From assembly GCF_005221385.1 (NCBI RefSeq), contig NZ_CP039904.1, positions 744,001 to 808,000 of the forward strand: DNA of 64,000 bases, written 5' to 3'. Positions 1 to 7,480 of this stretch are shown one piece after another. The translations under genes were made by a program, and so were the position numbers. The notes below the pieces were generated by a model that worked only from the letters and a program-made list of their open reading frames with translations, had not been told where the DNA came from and did not search any database. Source of the DNA: Agrobacterium tumefaciens (GTDB lineage Bacteria; Pseudomonadota; Alphaproteobacteria; Rhizobiales; Rhizobiaceae). Every line of letters starts with the position of its first letter. Position 1 is the stretch's first letter.

Positions 1-429
1 GGCTTCCACGCCCTGTTCGTCACCGTCACTGGCAGCGAGGCCGGATTTCAGCCGGCGGGCTTCCTGCTGCAGGCTGTCCGTCACGAAGGAAAGGCGCTGC
101 GGCGCGCCGATATCGGCTTCCGCAGCCACTTCCACGATCTTGCCGCCAACTGCGCCGGGGAAGGCGTTCAGCTGGTTGAAATCCGATTTGAGGAAACACC
201 ATTTCACCTTGGGATTGTAGGTGAAAGCCTTGCAGGCAGCGTCGCCGACGCAAATCTCGCCGCATTGTTCCAGCGAGACATTCTGCTCCGTCCGAAGATC
301 GAAGCCGAAATAATCGCCGTTTTGCGTAGTTACCACTTTCCGCGAAGGTTCGGCCGCCGTAGCCGGGAGAAAAATCAGGGCGGTAGAGACCGCAACCAAC
401 GAAATCCGAACGAGCGCGCGCAACGACAT
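1..429 (-). CDS. Secreted PAN/Apple-domain protein, N-terminal part (cut by window edge); possibly alpha-2-macroglobulin family
   Basis: Only the first 143 codons are in the window; the gene continues past the left edge. The ATG at 429 follows a strong GGGGAG ribosome site. Residues 1-26 form a typical signal peptide (MSLRALV followed by a hydrophobic stretch and an ATAA cleavage region). About residues 40-90 carry the cysteine pattern of a PAN/Apple-like domain: EQCGEIC, then CKAFTYN, then a Trp-Cys-Phe segment. The exported product is therefore periplasmic or surface-attached. Rhizobial bacterial alpha-2-macroglobulins, large lipid-anchored or periplasmic protease inhibitors, often begin with such a domain, so that is my best guess. 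This first part has no lipobox cysteine. The full-length identity needs the sequence to the left. Confidence 0.7.
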   Translation of the reverse strand, partial: MSLRALVRISLVAVSTALIFLPATAAEPSRKVVTTQNGDYFGFDLRTEQNVSLEQCGEICVGDAACKAFTYNPKVKWCFLKSDFNQLNAFPGAVGGKIVEVAAEADIGAPQRLSFVTDSLQQEARRLKSGLAASDGDEQGVEA

Positions 430-549
430 CAGTATTCTCCCCGCAACAGACATGTCGGGCGGGACTCTGGTCAAATCCACGCATGGTTGTCAACGCATCT
501 TCGTCAATTCACAACAGGAGGATGCGTGGAGGCCAGCAAAGGGGGAAGA

Positions 550-738
550 CTAGTCTTCTATTTTACGCGCTTCGGAAATCAGCATGATCGGTACGCCGTC
601 GCGGATCGGGTAAGCGAGCCTTGCGCTTTCGGAGATCAGCTCGTTGTGGGTCCGGTCATAAGAAAGGCGTCCCTTGGTCAAAGGGCAGACCAGCAGCTCC
701 AGGAGCTTCGGATCGACATTGCTCATCCTGTCGTCCAT
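550..738 (-). CDS. Trm112 family protein (UPF0434)
   Basis: A 62-residue protein with the Trm112 core: [14 protein letters not shown] near the N-terminus and a C-terminal [15 protein letters not shown] motif. The family gives small zinc-ribbon-like proteins that in eukaryotes and archaea activate methyltransferases; the bacterial partner is unclear. Only one cysteine is visible (LVCP), so the usual four-Cys zinc site is absent, as in many proteobacterial members. The ATG at 738 lies about 10 bases after the stop of the Lon-substrate-binding gene, so the two are very probably co-transcribed. The longer reading frame starting at 789 would run into that gene and is less likely. An internal ATG at 726 is a possible alternative start. 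Confidence 0.88.
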   Translation of the reverse strand: MDDRMSNVDPKLLELLVCPLTKGRLSYDRTHNELISESARLAYPIRDGVPIMLISEARKIED

Positions 739-748
739 GGCGACAATC

Positions 749-1420
749 CTATTGCAGCACGGTGCCGCCCTCGCCCGACCCTTGGGCAAGAACGATCTCG
801 GTGATGGCGATCAATGTTTCGGCCCGCGTCTTCAGGTCGGGTGCTTCAAGCAGCGCCTGTTTTTCGGCCGGACCGAAGGGAGACATCATCGAAAGGGAAT
901 TGACGAGGACACGATTGCCCGCCCTTTCCACGCTTTCCCAATCAGCCTCCAGCTGGTTTGCATCCAGAAACGCGCGGAATACCCTGAGCAGGTTTTCACG
1001 ATCCACCGCCTCCTCGTTATATTCGCCGGAAAGATCGGCAATGAAGGGCGCATGACGGAAGCTGCGATAAGGCTTGTCGACCTCCACCTCTTCCAACAAG
1101 CGAAAACGGCAGACACCGGTGAGAGAGATGACGTAACGGCCATCCCCGGTTTCGGAAAAGGAAGTGATGCGGCCAAGACATCCGACCGCACTCAAAGGCC
1201 CGCCTTCAATCCCCGCCTCAATGACATGCAGGGCCGGCTGTACCATGCCGATGACACGGTGGCCAGCCAGGGCCATGTCGATCATGGCGAGATATCTCGG
1301 CTCGAAAATATTGAGCGGAAGATGGCCTTCCGGTAGCAGCAGGGCGCCCGGCAAGGGAAACACCGGTACGGTTTCCGGCAGATCGTCGTTCTTCACATAT
1401 CTCGCATTTCCGACATGCAT
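749..1420 (-). CDS. LON peptidase substrate-binding domain protein
   Basis: A 223-residue stand-alone version of the N-terminal substrate-binding domain of Lon protease, without the AAA+ or protease parts. The diagnostic N-terminal run is [15 protein letters not shown] followed by [14 protein letters not shown]; a helical C-terminal half follows ([16 protein letters not shown]). Such proteins are common in Alphaproteobacteria and are presumed adaptors or chaperone-like factors, with no settled role. I chose the ATG at 1420 because GGGGG sits about eight bases upstream; a GTG at 1441 has poorer signals. It sits between the thioredoxin-TPR gene upstream (gap of about 70 bases) and the Trm112 gene downstream, suggesting a small protein-quality operon. 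Confidence 0.88.
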   Translation of the reverse strand: MHVGNARYVKNDDLPETVPVFPLPGALLLPEGHLPLNIFEPRYLAMIDMALAGHRVIGMVQPALHVIEAGIEGGPLSAVGCLGRITSFSETGDGRYVISLTGVCRFRLLEEVEVDKPYRSFRHAPFIADLSGEYNEEAVDRENLLRVFRAFLDANQLEADWESVERAGNRVLVNSLSMMSPFGPAEKQALLEAPDLKTRAETLIAITEIVLAQGSGEGGTVLQ

Positions 1421-1489
1421 GGGATCAAGCCCCCTGTTCACCGCTGCCCGGCCGGCGGAATCAACCGCCGCGGCCGGGATATGCCCGCA

Positions 1490-2458
1490 TTACGAAAACA
1501 ATATTGCCGAAAGCTTCCGGCGGCCAGCGACGGTTGCCGGGTCCTTGAAGCCCCAGGCCTCGAAAAACTCCAGAAGCTGCCGGCGCGCGCCGTCATCATC
1601 AAAGGTCCGGTCCTTGCGCATGACATAAAGCAGATGGTCTGCCGCTTCATCGCGCCGCCCTTGAGCGTTCAGCACCTTGGCGAGCTTCACCCGCGCCTCG
1701 TGATGATCGGGATTGAGCGCCAGATCGCTTTCCAGCGCCACCGGATCGCCGATTTTTCGGGCTTCCTCATATTGCGCGATCTTTTTCAAAACGAGCTGAA
1801 TGCCCGCATCTTCGTTGAGCTCCGCAGGTAGGGAGGAGAGCAGTTCGCTGGCCCGCTCATACTGACCGGCAGCGATCATGCATTCAGCGATACCGGCAAT
1901 CGCCGCGGGGTTTTCCGGATCGGCCTGCATGACGGCGCCGAACAGCTGTGCCGCACCGTTAAAATCGCCATCCGTCAGAAGCTGTTTCGCCTCGGTCAGA
2001 GCCGCCTCGATTTCGGCTTTCGGATCACCCGCATCCGGGCCGGCAATCTTGTCGATGAACTGCTTGATCTGGCTTTCCGGTACCGCGCCCATGAAGCCGT
2101 CCACCGGCCGACCATCGGCAAAAGCGACGATGGCGGGAATGGACTGGATGCCGAGCTGGCCCGGAATCGAAGGGTGATCGTCAATGTTCAGCTTCACAAG
2201 CTTCACACGGCCATTCGCCTCGTTGATGACCTTTTCGAGCACCGGCGTCAGCTGCTTGCACGGGCCGCACCAGGGCGCCCAGAAATCCACCAGAACCGGC
2301 TGGCGGCGCGATTCCTCAAGAACATCCTTGGAGAAAGCAGCCGTCGTTGTGTCCTTGATGTGACCGGAGGCCGCACCATTCAGCTCGCCATTATGATGCG
2401 CGCTTGCAGACATCTGCCCGCCATAGGAACCGCCGTAAGGATTATTCGTGTCGCTCAT
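1490..2458 (-). CDS. cnoX: Thioredoxin-TPR chaperone (CnoX/YbbN-like)
   Basis: A 322-residue cytoplasmic protein. About residues 35-140 are a thioredoxin fold with the active site Trp-Cys-Gly-Pro-Cys (Cys64 and Cys67) in FWAPWCGPCKQL, and the cis-proline loop QSIPAIVAF. About residues 150-320 are TPR-like helices (YERASELLSSLP, HHEARVKLAKVLNAQGRRDEAADHLL). This is the CnoX/YbbN architecture, a holdase that protects proteins against oxidation and hands them to chaperones. In E. coli the CXXC is degenerate; here it is intact, so redox activity is likely. The ATG at 2458 follows GGGAG; an upstream in-frame ATG at 2485 lacks this. It precedes the Lon-domain and Trm112 genes, probably as one operon. 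Confidence 0.9.
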   Translation of the reverse strand: MSDTNNPYGGSYGGQMSASAHHNGELNGAASGHIKDTTTAAFSKDVLEESRRQPVLVDFWAPWCGPCKQLTPVLEKVINEANGRVKLVKLNIDDHPSIPGQLGIQSIPAIVAFADGRPVDGFMGAVPESQIKQFIDKIAGPDAGDPKAEIEAALTEAKQLLTDGDFNGAAQLFGAVMQADPENPAAIAGIAECMIAAGQYERASELLSSLPAELNEDAGIQLVLKKIAQYEEARKIGDPVALESDLALNPDHHEARVKLAKVLNAQGRRDEAADHLLYVMRKDRTFDDDGARRQLLEFFEAWGFKDPATVAGRRKLSAILFS

Positions 2459-2511
2459 GCCGGTCTCCCGCAATTTCTGTCGCATGTCTCAGTTGAAGCA
2501 AAGATCGTATC

Positions 2512-3021
2512 TCACTCACTGACTTTCAAGACAAGCGGCGCATGTCCGGTCGCCTCAAGAAAGCGGATGAGATCCTTCGACGCGATCGTCGTCGTCTGGT
2601 CGTTGGAAAGCGGATGGCCATTGACCAGTTCGTTTTCCAGAAGATCACTGTCGAGCACAAAGGTGACCTGCCTGCCAATGTCGTTGATCGCCCCGAATAC
2701 TGTCACCGATCCCGGTACGACGCCCAGATATTCGAGCATTTTTTCCGGCCTGCCAAAGGACACGCGGCTTGCAGCACCTATCGTCTTGTGAACGCTTTTG
2801 AGATCGACGACCGCATTCTCTTCGACAGTCAGAACAAAATATTGATCCTTTTTGTCCTTCACGAAAAGGTTTTTCGTGTGGCCTCCGGGAATGAGATCGC
2901 GCAGCGACTGGGACTCAGCAACGGTAAACACCGGTTCGTGCTGTTTCGTGGTATGAGAAATGCCGAGCCCATCCAGAAACTGGAAAAGCTCCGTTGCCGT
3001 CCTGGGAGAATTCTCCGCCAT
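2512..3021 (-). CDS. Prolyl-tRNA editing protein (YbaK/ProX family)
   Basis: A 169-residue free-standing editing domain of the YbaK/ProRS-associated family. Such proteins hydrolyse mischarged aminoacyl-tRNA-Pro (alanyl or cysteinyl) in trans. Visible family features are the N-terminal LGISHTTKQHEPVFTVAES segment, GGHTKNLFVKDKK with the conserved Lys, and SFGRPEKMLEYLGVVPGSVTVFGA towards the end. The pattern resembles PrdX/ProXp-ala proteins more than YbaK proper. I chose the ATG at 3021, preceded by GGCGGCGG; the open frame extends to 3234, but the extra 71 residues have no family character. The gene ends 53 bases before the start of the thioredoxin gene and may be co-transcribed with it. Confidence 0.88.
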   Translation of the reverse strand: MAENSPRTATELFQFLDGLGISHTTKQHEPVFTVAESQSLRDLIPGGHTKNLFVKDKKDQYFVLTVEENAVVDLKSVHKTIGAASRVSFGRPEKMLEYLGVVPGSVTVFGAINDIGRQVTFVLDSDLLENELVNGHPLSNDQTTTIASKDLIRFLEATGHAPLVLKVSE

Positions 3022-3277
3022 ATTCCGCCGCCCGCCCCTGCCGATTTCGATACCGTTGCACTCCTGATTAAGGTGGCAACCGGCGCTTGGCAACGCAGGA
3101 AAAACCGCAGAGATGAAAAACCGCCAATCATTTCCGTCGCTTGTCGCATTTTTCAAAGAAATTTTCGCGTTTTTGTCATTTCCCTGTTGCATTCCAAAAT
3201 CGATTGAGCGATATAGCGCCCGTCGCCGCAACATGGTGACCCACGGTTCAGCGACTACCCCGGACCGGTGGATTTGA

Positions 3278-3352
3278 GCGGGTGTAGCTCAGGGGTAGAG
3301 CACAACCTTGCCAAGGTTGGGGTCGAGGGTTCAAATCCCTTCGCCCGCTCCA
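3278..3352 (+). tRNA. tRNA-Gly (GCC)
   Basis: A complete cloverleaf can be drawn. The acceptor stem GCGGGTG pairs with CGCCCGC (one G-T pair). The D-arm is GCTC..GAGC, the anticodon stem-loop carries GCC between AACCTT and AAGGTT, and the T-arm GAGGGTTCAAATCCCTT follows. The discriminator base is T and CCA is encoded in the genome (3350-3352). It decodes GGC/GGT. Confidence 0.97.
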
Positions 3353-3483
3353 AATTTTCCGAAAAGCGGAATATTCACGGAATACTGAACTTCAGACCAG
3401 CGAATTATGCAGGGTTATGCGGTTTGCCGCTCAAGAGTTCGTCACCCTCCCCGTTAGAACAGGCGTGAAATTATCGGACGAAT

Positions 3484-3508
3484 GGAACTTCCCCCGGAAA
3501 TGGCCGTT
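3484..3508 (+). promoter_or_regulatory. EcfG-type general stress promoter for a candidate small RNA
   Basis: GGAAC at 3484-3488 and CGTT at 3505-3508 are separated by 16 bases. This matches the alphaproteobacterial EcfG (general stress sigma factor) consensus GGAAC-N16/17-CGTT. The transcript would start near 3514-3516, just ahead of a compact hairpin-terminator unit. Motif read by eye; no transcription data. Confidence 0.65.
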
Positions 3509-3514
3509 TCAGAT

Positions 3515-3572
3515 GCGAGGCTCCTAACCTCAGTTCCCCTCTGAATTGCCCGCCATGAGCGGGCATTTTTTT
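3515..3572 (+). ncRNA. Candidate EcfG-dependent small RNA
   Basis: A region of roughly 58 bases between a consensus EcfG promoter (3484-3508) and a strong intrinsic terminator (3547-3572), with no plausible reading frame. It would contain a 5' hairpin (GAGG 3517-3520 with CCTC 3528-3531, loop CTCCTAA) and a C-rich unpaired stretch GTTCCCCTCT (about 3533-3542) complementary to a Shine-Dalgarno sequence, ending in the terminator hairpin. This architecture is that of a trans-acting regulatory RNA and resembles in outline the stress RNA GsrN of Caulobacter. Homology to GsrN is not claimed. The start is inferred from promoter spacing only. Confidence 0.5.
3547..3572 (+). terminator. Rho-independent terminator
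   Basis: TGCCCGC (3547-3553) pairs with GCGGGCA (3559-3565) and is followed directly by seven T. It ends the candidate small RNA and also any read-through from the tRNA-Gly gene. Confidence 0.85.
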
Positions 3573-3608
3573 AGGGCAACTGTCGCCAAGAAATAAATCC
3601 GCCCGTCT

Positions 3609-3634
3609 GGAACACCGCCCGTATACGGGGCGTT
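3609..3634 (+). promoter_or_regulatory. EcfG-type promoter of the small secreted protein gene
   Basis: GGAAC (3609-3613), a 17-base spacer, then CGTT (3631-3634). The inferred start near 3641 leaves a leader of about 27 bases carrying the GGGGGAA ribosome site of the next gene. It lies 125 bases downstream of a second site of the same type, in the same orientation. Confidence 0.65.
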
Positions 3635-3667
3635 CTCCTGTGTTTGATCAACACCGGGGGAACACCC

Positions 3668-3964
3668 ATGTCCGCAATCTCGAAAACTCTTTTGATTGCA
3701 GCACTCGCTGCCGTGACGATGCCGGCCGCCTCCTTCGCCGCAGACATGATCCCGTATGGCCACGACCAGCCTCGGCGGCACAGAAACCATTATCAACCAC
3801 GCACGGCTGAGAACACCTATTCGAATCGTATAGAAATGCGCTGCTCCGAGAACATCGTCTCCTATCAAGCGCCTTACCAGCGGCATACGGAGCTGGTCAC
3901 GCTCTGCCATCCGCCACTAAATTGGCGAACGGAGCCGTCCACGGCAACAATATGGTCGCCATGA
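3668..3964 (+). CDS. Small secreted protein, probably stress-induced
   Basis: A 98-residue protein of unknown family. Residues 1-25 are a clear signal peptide (MSAISKTLLIAALAAVTMPA, cleavage near SFAA-D). The mature part of about 73 residues is rich in His, Arg, Tyr and Pro and has two cysteines (MRCSEN and TLCHPP) that could form a disulfide in the periplasm. The start is set by GGGGGAA seven bases before the ATG at 3668; an in-frame ATG at 3644 lies almost on the inferred transcript start and is unlikely. An EcfG-type promoter (3609-3634) lies just upstream and a strong terminator (4030-4073) downstream, so it is a self-contained transcription unit, probably of the general stress response. 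No function can be assigned. Confidence 0.75.
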   Translation: MSAISKTLLIAALAAVTMPAASFAADMIPYGHDQPRRHRNHYQPRTAENTYSNRIEMRCSENIVSYQAPYQRHTELVTLCHPPLNWRTEPSTATIWSP

Positions 3965-4029
3965 TCTTGCCATAATTCATTCGATGTGCTTTTGTGCAGC
4001 CGCCCTTGTGGGAGGGGGTAGAGGTCGAG

Positions 4030-4073
4030 ACCCGCTGGCTGCATTTTGGCAGCAGGCGGGTTTCCCTTTTTTT
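4030..4073 (+). terminator. Terminator of the small secreted protein gene
   Basis: A long stem: ACCCGC (4030-4035) with GCGGGT (4056-4061), and GCTGC (4038-4042) with GCAGC (4049-4053), followed by TTTCCCTTTTTTT. It lies 65 bases after the stop codon. Confidence 0.8.
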
Positions 4074-4181
4074 GGCGACCGCTATGGGCGATACGCCACA
4101 ATATACCCTTTTCTGCCCTGGACAGACGACAAGAAACAGGCGCACAAGGCGCTGATTTAGTTTTGTGCTTTTGGATGAAAA

Positions 4182-4258
4182 TGGTAGCGGGAGAGGGACT
4201 TGAACCCCCGACACGCGGATTATGATTCCGCTGCTCTAACCACCTGAGCTACCCCGCC
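4182..4258 (-). tRNA. tRNA with CAT anticodon, probably elongator tRNA-Met
   Basis: Full cloverleaf on the minus strand. GGCGGGG at the 5' end pairs with CTCCCGC apart from one T-G-type pair. The D-arm is GCTC..GAGC, the anticodon arm GCGGAATCATAATCCGC has anticodon CAT, and the T-arm GGGGGTTCAAGTCCCTC follows; CCA is encoded. CAT tRNAs may be elongator Met, initiator Met or the lysidine-modified Ile2. The initiator hallmark (C1-A72 mismatch) is absent. Overall similarity to known rhizobial genes favours elongator Met over Ile2, though sequence alone does not fully settle it. Confidence 0.93.
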
Positions 4259-4393
4259 ACAGGGGAAACGTGACAGTCATGTGACCGGCCGTTCCTTCAG
4301 GATGAGCGGCTTATAAGGTGCCGCTCCCCAAAGTGTCAAGCGCAAGATGCGCAAAAAATTCGCTTTCCACCTCGCGGCAAAAAGCGAACCGTT

Positions 4394-5602
4394 TCAGGCC
4401 GCAACCGGCTTTTCCAGAAGCGCCTTCAGCGAAGCCTCGGCTTCCACCGAGCGTTCCGACCGTTCGATGAAACCGCCGCCGTAAACGCGGGCATCCGCGC
4501 CCGGCGCTGAATAGAGCACGCAGGCCTGGCCAGGGGCGACGCCCGCCTCGCCGGTCATCAAATCCACATAGATGCCGTTTTCGTCGGCATGCAGCACCGC
4601 TTCGGTTGGCGGACGCGTGGAGCGCACCTTGGCGAAGCAGGTAAAACCCTGCCCGGCATCATTTGCCAGCGCGTCATCGCCCAGCCAGTTCATATCACGA
4701 AGATAGACCCGGCGGGTTTCCAGCGCTTCGCGTGGGCCAACGATGACACGGCGACCACGCGCATCAAGATGTACGACGTAGAGCGGCTCTCCCGTCGCCA
4801 CACCGATGCCCCGGCGCTGGCCGATCGTATAATGCACGATGCCATCGTGGCGGCCGAGCACACGGCCGTCCAGATGGACGATATCGCCGGCCAGAGCCGC
4901 ATTCGGCTTCAGCTTGTTGATGATATCGGTATATTTGCCCTGCGGCACAAAACAGATGTCCTGGCTGTCGGCCTTTTTGGCCACAACAAGCCCCATATCT
5001 TCCGCCAGCGCCCGCGTTTCGGCCTTGGAAAGGCCGCCAAGCGGAAAGCGCAGGTAGTCGATCTGCTCCTGCGTGGTGGCAAACAGGAACCAGCTCTGGT
5101 CACGGTCGCTGTCGATCGGGCGATAGAGCGCCCGGCGTCCCGGCTGGCCGGAGACGGGGTTGGGGCGCGAGCGGATATAATGGCCAGTCGCCAGCGCATC
5201 GGCACCCAGCTCCTGCGCCGTGGCGAGCAGATCGGCAAATTTTACCGTCTGGTTGCAGGCGACGCAGGGGATCGGCGTTTCGCCCATCGCGTAGGCTTCG
5301 GCAAAGGGATTGATGACGGTTTCACGGAACCGCGCTTCGTAATCCAGCACATAGTGGGGAATGCCGAGCGTTTCGCAGACCCTGCGCGCATCGTCAATAT
5401 CCTGCCCCGCGCAACAGGAGCCGGCGCGGTGCACGGCCGCACCATGATCATAAAGCTGGAGGGTAATGCCGAGGACATCATAGCCCTCGCGCTTGAGGAT
5501 ACCGGCCACCACTGAAGAATCGACGCCACCGGACATGGCGACAACGATCCGGGTATCTTCCGGCCTCTTGTCAAAATCGAGCGTATTCACGTTTTTTCCC
5601 AT
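4394..5602 (-). CDS. mnmA: tRNA-specific 2-thiouridylase MnmA
   Basis: A 402-residue cytoplasmic enzyme that adds sulfur to the wobble uridine (s2U34) of tRNA-Lys, -Glu and -Gln, using ATP and sulfur relayed from IscS. The ATP-pyrophosphatase P-loop SGGVDSS is at residues 24-30. The two catalytic cysteines are in CNQTVKF (Cys116) and DSQDICFVP (Cys217). TGHYIR and the C-terminal beta-barrel segments (YVVHLD..VIVGPRE) complete the family pattern, and the length is normal. The ATG at 5602 gives an N-terminal extension of about 18 residues before the P-loop strand, as in rhizobial relatives. It appears to be a single-gene unit between the CAT tRNA and an OpgC-like gene. Confidence 0.97.
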   Translation of the reverse strand: MGKNVNTLDFDKRPEDTRIVVAMSGGVDSSVVAGILKREGYDVLGITLQLYDHGAAVHRAGSCCAGQDIDDARRVCETLGIPHYVLDYEARFRETVINPFAEAYAMGETPIPCVACNQTVKFADLLATAQELGADALATGHYIRSRPNPVSGQPGRRALYRPIDSDRDQSWFLFATTQEQIDYLRFPLGGLSKAETRALAEDMGLVVAKKADSQDICFVPQGKYTDIINKLKPNAALAGDIVHLDGRVLGRHDGIVHYTIGQRRGIGVATGEPLYVVHLDARGRRVIVGPREALETRRVYLRDMNWLGDDALANDAGQGFTCFAKVRSTRPPTEAVLHADENGIYVDLMTGEAGVAPGQACVLYSAPGADARVYGGGFIERSERSVEAEASLKALLEKPVAA

Positions 5603-5796
5603 CGTCAGTCATAACGGGGGTAAAGGCCCCGCCGCCTGTCGGTCATCCGCCACGTGAGCATCCGCCGAAAATCGGACTGTTCTGGCTCACTACCCTGCGG
5701 ATTTAAGGGCTGCATATAGAAAGGAATGGCCGCGCACGCAAGTACGGGGCGGAAAACCGCCCCGTAAAGCCGTCAGATTCAGGCATTGAGGGTCTG

Positions 5797-6987
5797 TCAG
5801 GCGCCAGCGGTCTTCTGGCCACTGCTGCCGATCCACTTGTCGCGTTCCCTCCACAGGGCCGGCAAGGCCAGCAAGCCTATGGCCGTGAAGGCGATCAGCG
5901 TCTTGCTGACCTGCGACAGTTCCGCCGTGCGGCCATCCAGATAATAGACGCCATAGACGATGGCCACGTGCCAGACATAGACCTGCAGCGAATGGCGGCC
6001 GAGCAATTGCAGGAACTTCAGAGACAGCACCCAGATCACGCCCTCGGCAATGGAGCGCACAAGCGGACGATGGTGTTTCGGGCCAGCGATCACCAGCCAG
6101 GTCAGGCCGACGCCCACGGCGAGGAAGTTGATGAGATAGACCGGGCCGAAATCGGCGCGGATTTCCATGGTGGAAAATTTGCCCATCATGAATTCCGGCA
6201 TCAGACCCCAGGCCGTGGCGATGCGCAGCGGCAGGAAGAACAGGCAGATCAGAAGTGCAGCCTTAGGCAGCCATGTGTGCTGCGGCGAGAAGATCGCCTT
6301 CCACGGAATGCGGTTCTGCGCCGTCATCGCGCCCATCACCAGCGCCGAATAGAATACCAGCTGCCAGCCGAGCAGGTTGAAGCTGACGCGGATGCCCTGC
6401 TCGTCCGCACCCTTGACGAGTTCGTTGAGCGGCGTTGTCACGATCTGCTGAAGACCGAGCTGACCGGCCATCCAGACCAGCAGGGAGCCGGCCATCACAT
6501 AGGCCCACTTGCCGTCGAGGCAGAGCTTCACCAGCACCGGCGCAAACAGCATGTAGACGATGTATTGGGGCAGGATATCCATGAAGGTCGGCTGGAACAG
6601 GAATGTCGCAATCGCTGCCAGACGCAGCGGATCGTCGAAGGTCGTCATACCAAGCCAGTTATACCAGATATAGGGCGCATGCGGGATGACCATGCGGAAG
6701 AACAGCACGGCGATGACCAGACCCATGGCGTAACGATAAAGCTCCATCGCCCGGTTCCAGATCATCTGTTTACCGGCGTCATAGCCATACTTCATCATCT
6801 TTCGGGCATAGACCATGCCGATCAGCAGACCGGACAGAAACACGAAGCCCTGCGCGTCTTCCACGAAGGCAAACTGACGGTGGTTGATTTCCACCAGCCA
6901 GAATCCGCCTGCAAACACCAAGTGGTTGATCAGCATGAAGACGAGGAAATAACCACGCATCCCGTCGATCAGGTCAAAGCGTTTCAT
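5797..6987 (-). CDS. OpgC-type membrane acyltransferase
   Basis: A 396-residue multi-pass inner-membrane protein with about ten predicted helices, starting KRFDLIDGMRGYFLVFMLINHLVF. The Asp-Gly-Met-Arg-Gly motif near the N-terminus is typical of the OpgC family, which transfers succinyl groups from the cytoplasm onto osmoregulated periplasmic glucans (cyclic beta-1,2-glucans in Agrobacterium). Other family markers are FVFLSGLLIG and the C-terminal LGRHSLQVYVWHVAIVYGVYYLDG. The start at 6987 is chosen because the family begins at KRFDL; the open frame extends to 7134 without homology. A consensus EcfG promoter (7073-7097) lies about 85-110 bases upstream, suggesting induction in the general stress or osmotic response. 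Substrate is inferred from family. Confidence 0.87.
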   Translation of the reverse strand: MKRFDLIDGMRGYFLVFMLINHLVFAGGFWLVEINHRQFAFVEDAQGFVFLSGLLIGMVYARKMMKYGYDAGKQMIWNRAMELYRYAMGLVIAVLFFRMVIPHAPYIWYNWLGMTTFDDPLRLAAIATFLFQPTFMDILPQYIVYMLFAPVLVKLCLDGKWAYVMAGSLLVWMAGQLGLQQIVTTPLNELVKGADEQGIRVSFNLLGWQLVFYSALVMGAMTAQNRIPWKAIFSPQHTWLPKAALLICLFFLPLRIATAWGLMPEFMMGKFSTMEIRADFGPVYLINFLAVGVGLTWLVIAGPKHHRPLVRSIAEGVIWVLSLKFLQLLGRHSLQVYVWHVAIVYGVYYLDGRTAELSQVSKTLIAFTAIGLLALPALWRERDKWIGSSGQKTAGA

Positions 6988-7072
6988 CTCGATAGCTCTC
7001 CGTTCTCGCGGGCCGTGCATTGCCCGGCCACCCAGCCCGGCTTGCGGGAGGCTGGCCGGGAATTGGATTGTC

Positions 7073-7097
7073 AACGCTGTTTTGCGCCTGAGGTTCC
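7073..7097 (-). promoter_or_regulatory. EcfG-type promoter of the OpgC-like gene
   Basis: On the minus strand GGAAC (7097-7093), a 16-base spacer, then CGTT (7076-7073). A start near 7066 would give a leader of about 80 bases to the ATG at 6987. The site lies in the intergenic region. Confidence 0.6.
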
Positions 7098-7422
7098 CTT
7101 TCCAAAGCGGTTTAGAACCGGCACGAAAAGTCACATTGACGTGTATGTCCCGTGGTTAAGACGCGGGGACTGAATGCCGGATGAATGAAAAAAGGCCATT
7201 CCGTGGAAGCGCTGAGCCATGCGCAGACAAGATGCCTTGGCAGGGAGTACGCAAACCCTTGCATGGCAGGGCGAAAGGCCAAATCGGAATTTGTGGGTGC
7301 GGCAGATATCACCCGTTAGATTTATCAGCCGTTTTTTTGCCCTGTCCCGCATCCGCCTGTGCCGGGCCGTAACCCGAATCAACACCAAAATCGGAGACAT
7401 CGCGGGATTCTGGCAAACGAAA
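7098..7422. other. Intergenic stretch with no recognised gene
   Basis: Between the OpgC-like promoter and the terminator of the Tim44-like gene there are about 325 bases with only short, overlapping frames lacking ribosome sites or family resemblance on either strand. I see no RNA structure that I recognise. Confidence 0.6.
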
Positions 7423-7448
7423 GCCCGGAGGTTGGTAAACCTCCGGGC
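7423..7448 (-). terminator. Terminator of the Tim44-like gene
   Basis: GCCCGGAGGTT (7423-7433) pairs perfectly with AACCTCCGGGC (7438-7448). Read on the minus strand it is followed by TTTCGTTT. It sits 33 bases after the stop codon. Confidence 0.82.
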
Positions 7449-7480
7449 CGCTCAGTTTAAAAAAGAAACTCGCTATCGCC

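Noticed and set aside
5968..7173. Long plus-strand frame of about 400 codons
   Set aside because: It is the mirror of the OpgC-like gene in high-G+C DNA; His/Asp/Gln-rich, no family resemblance.
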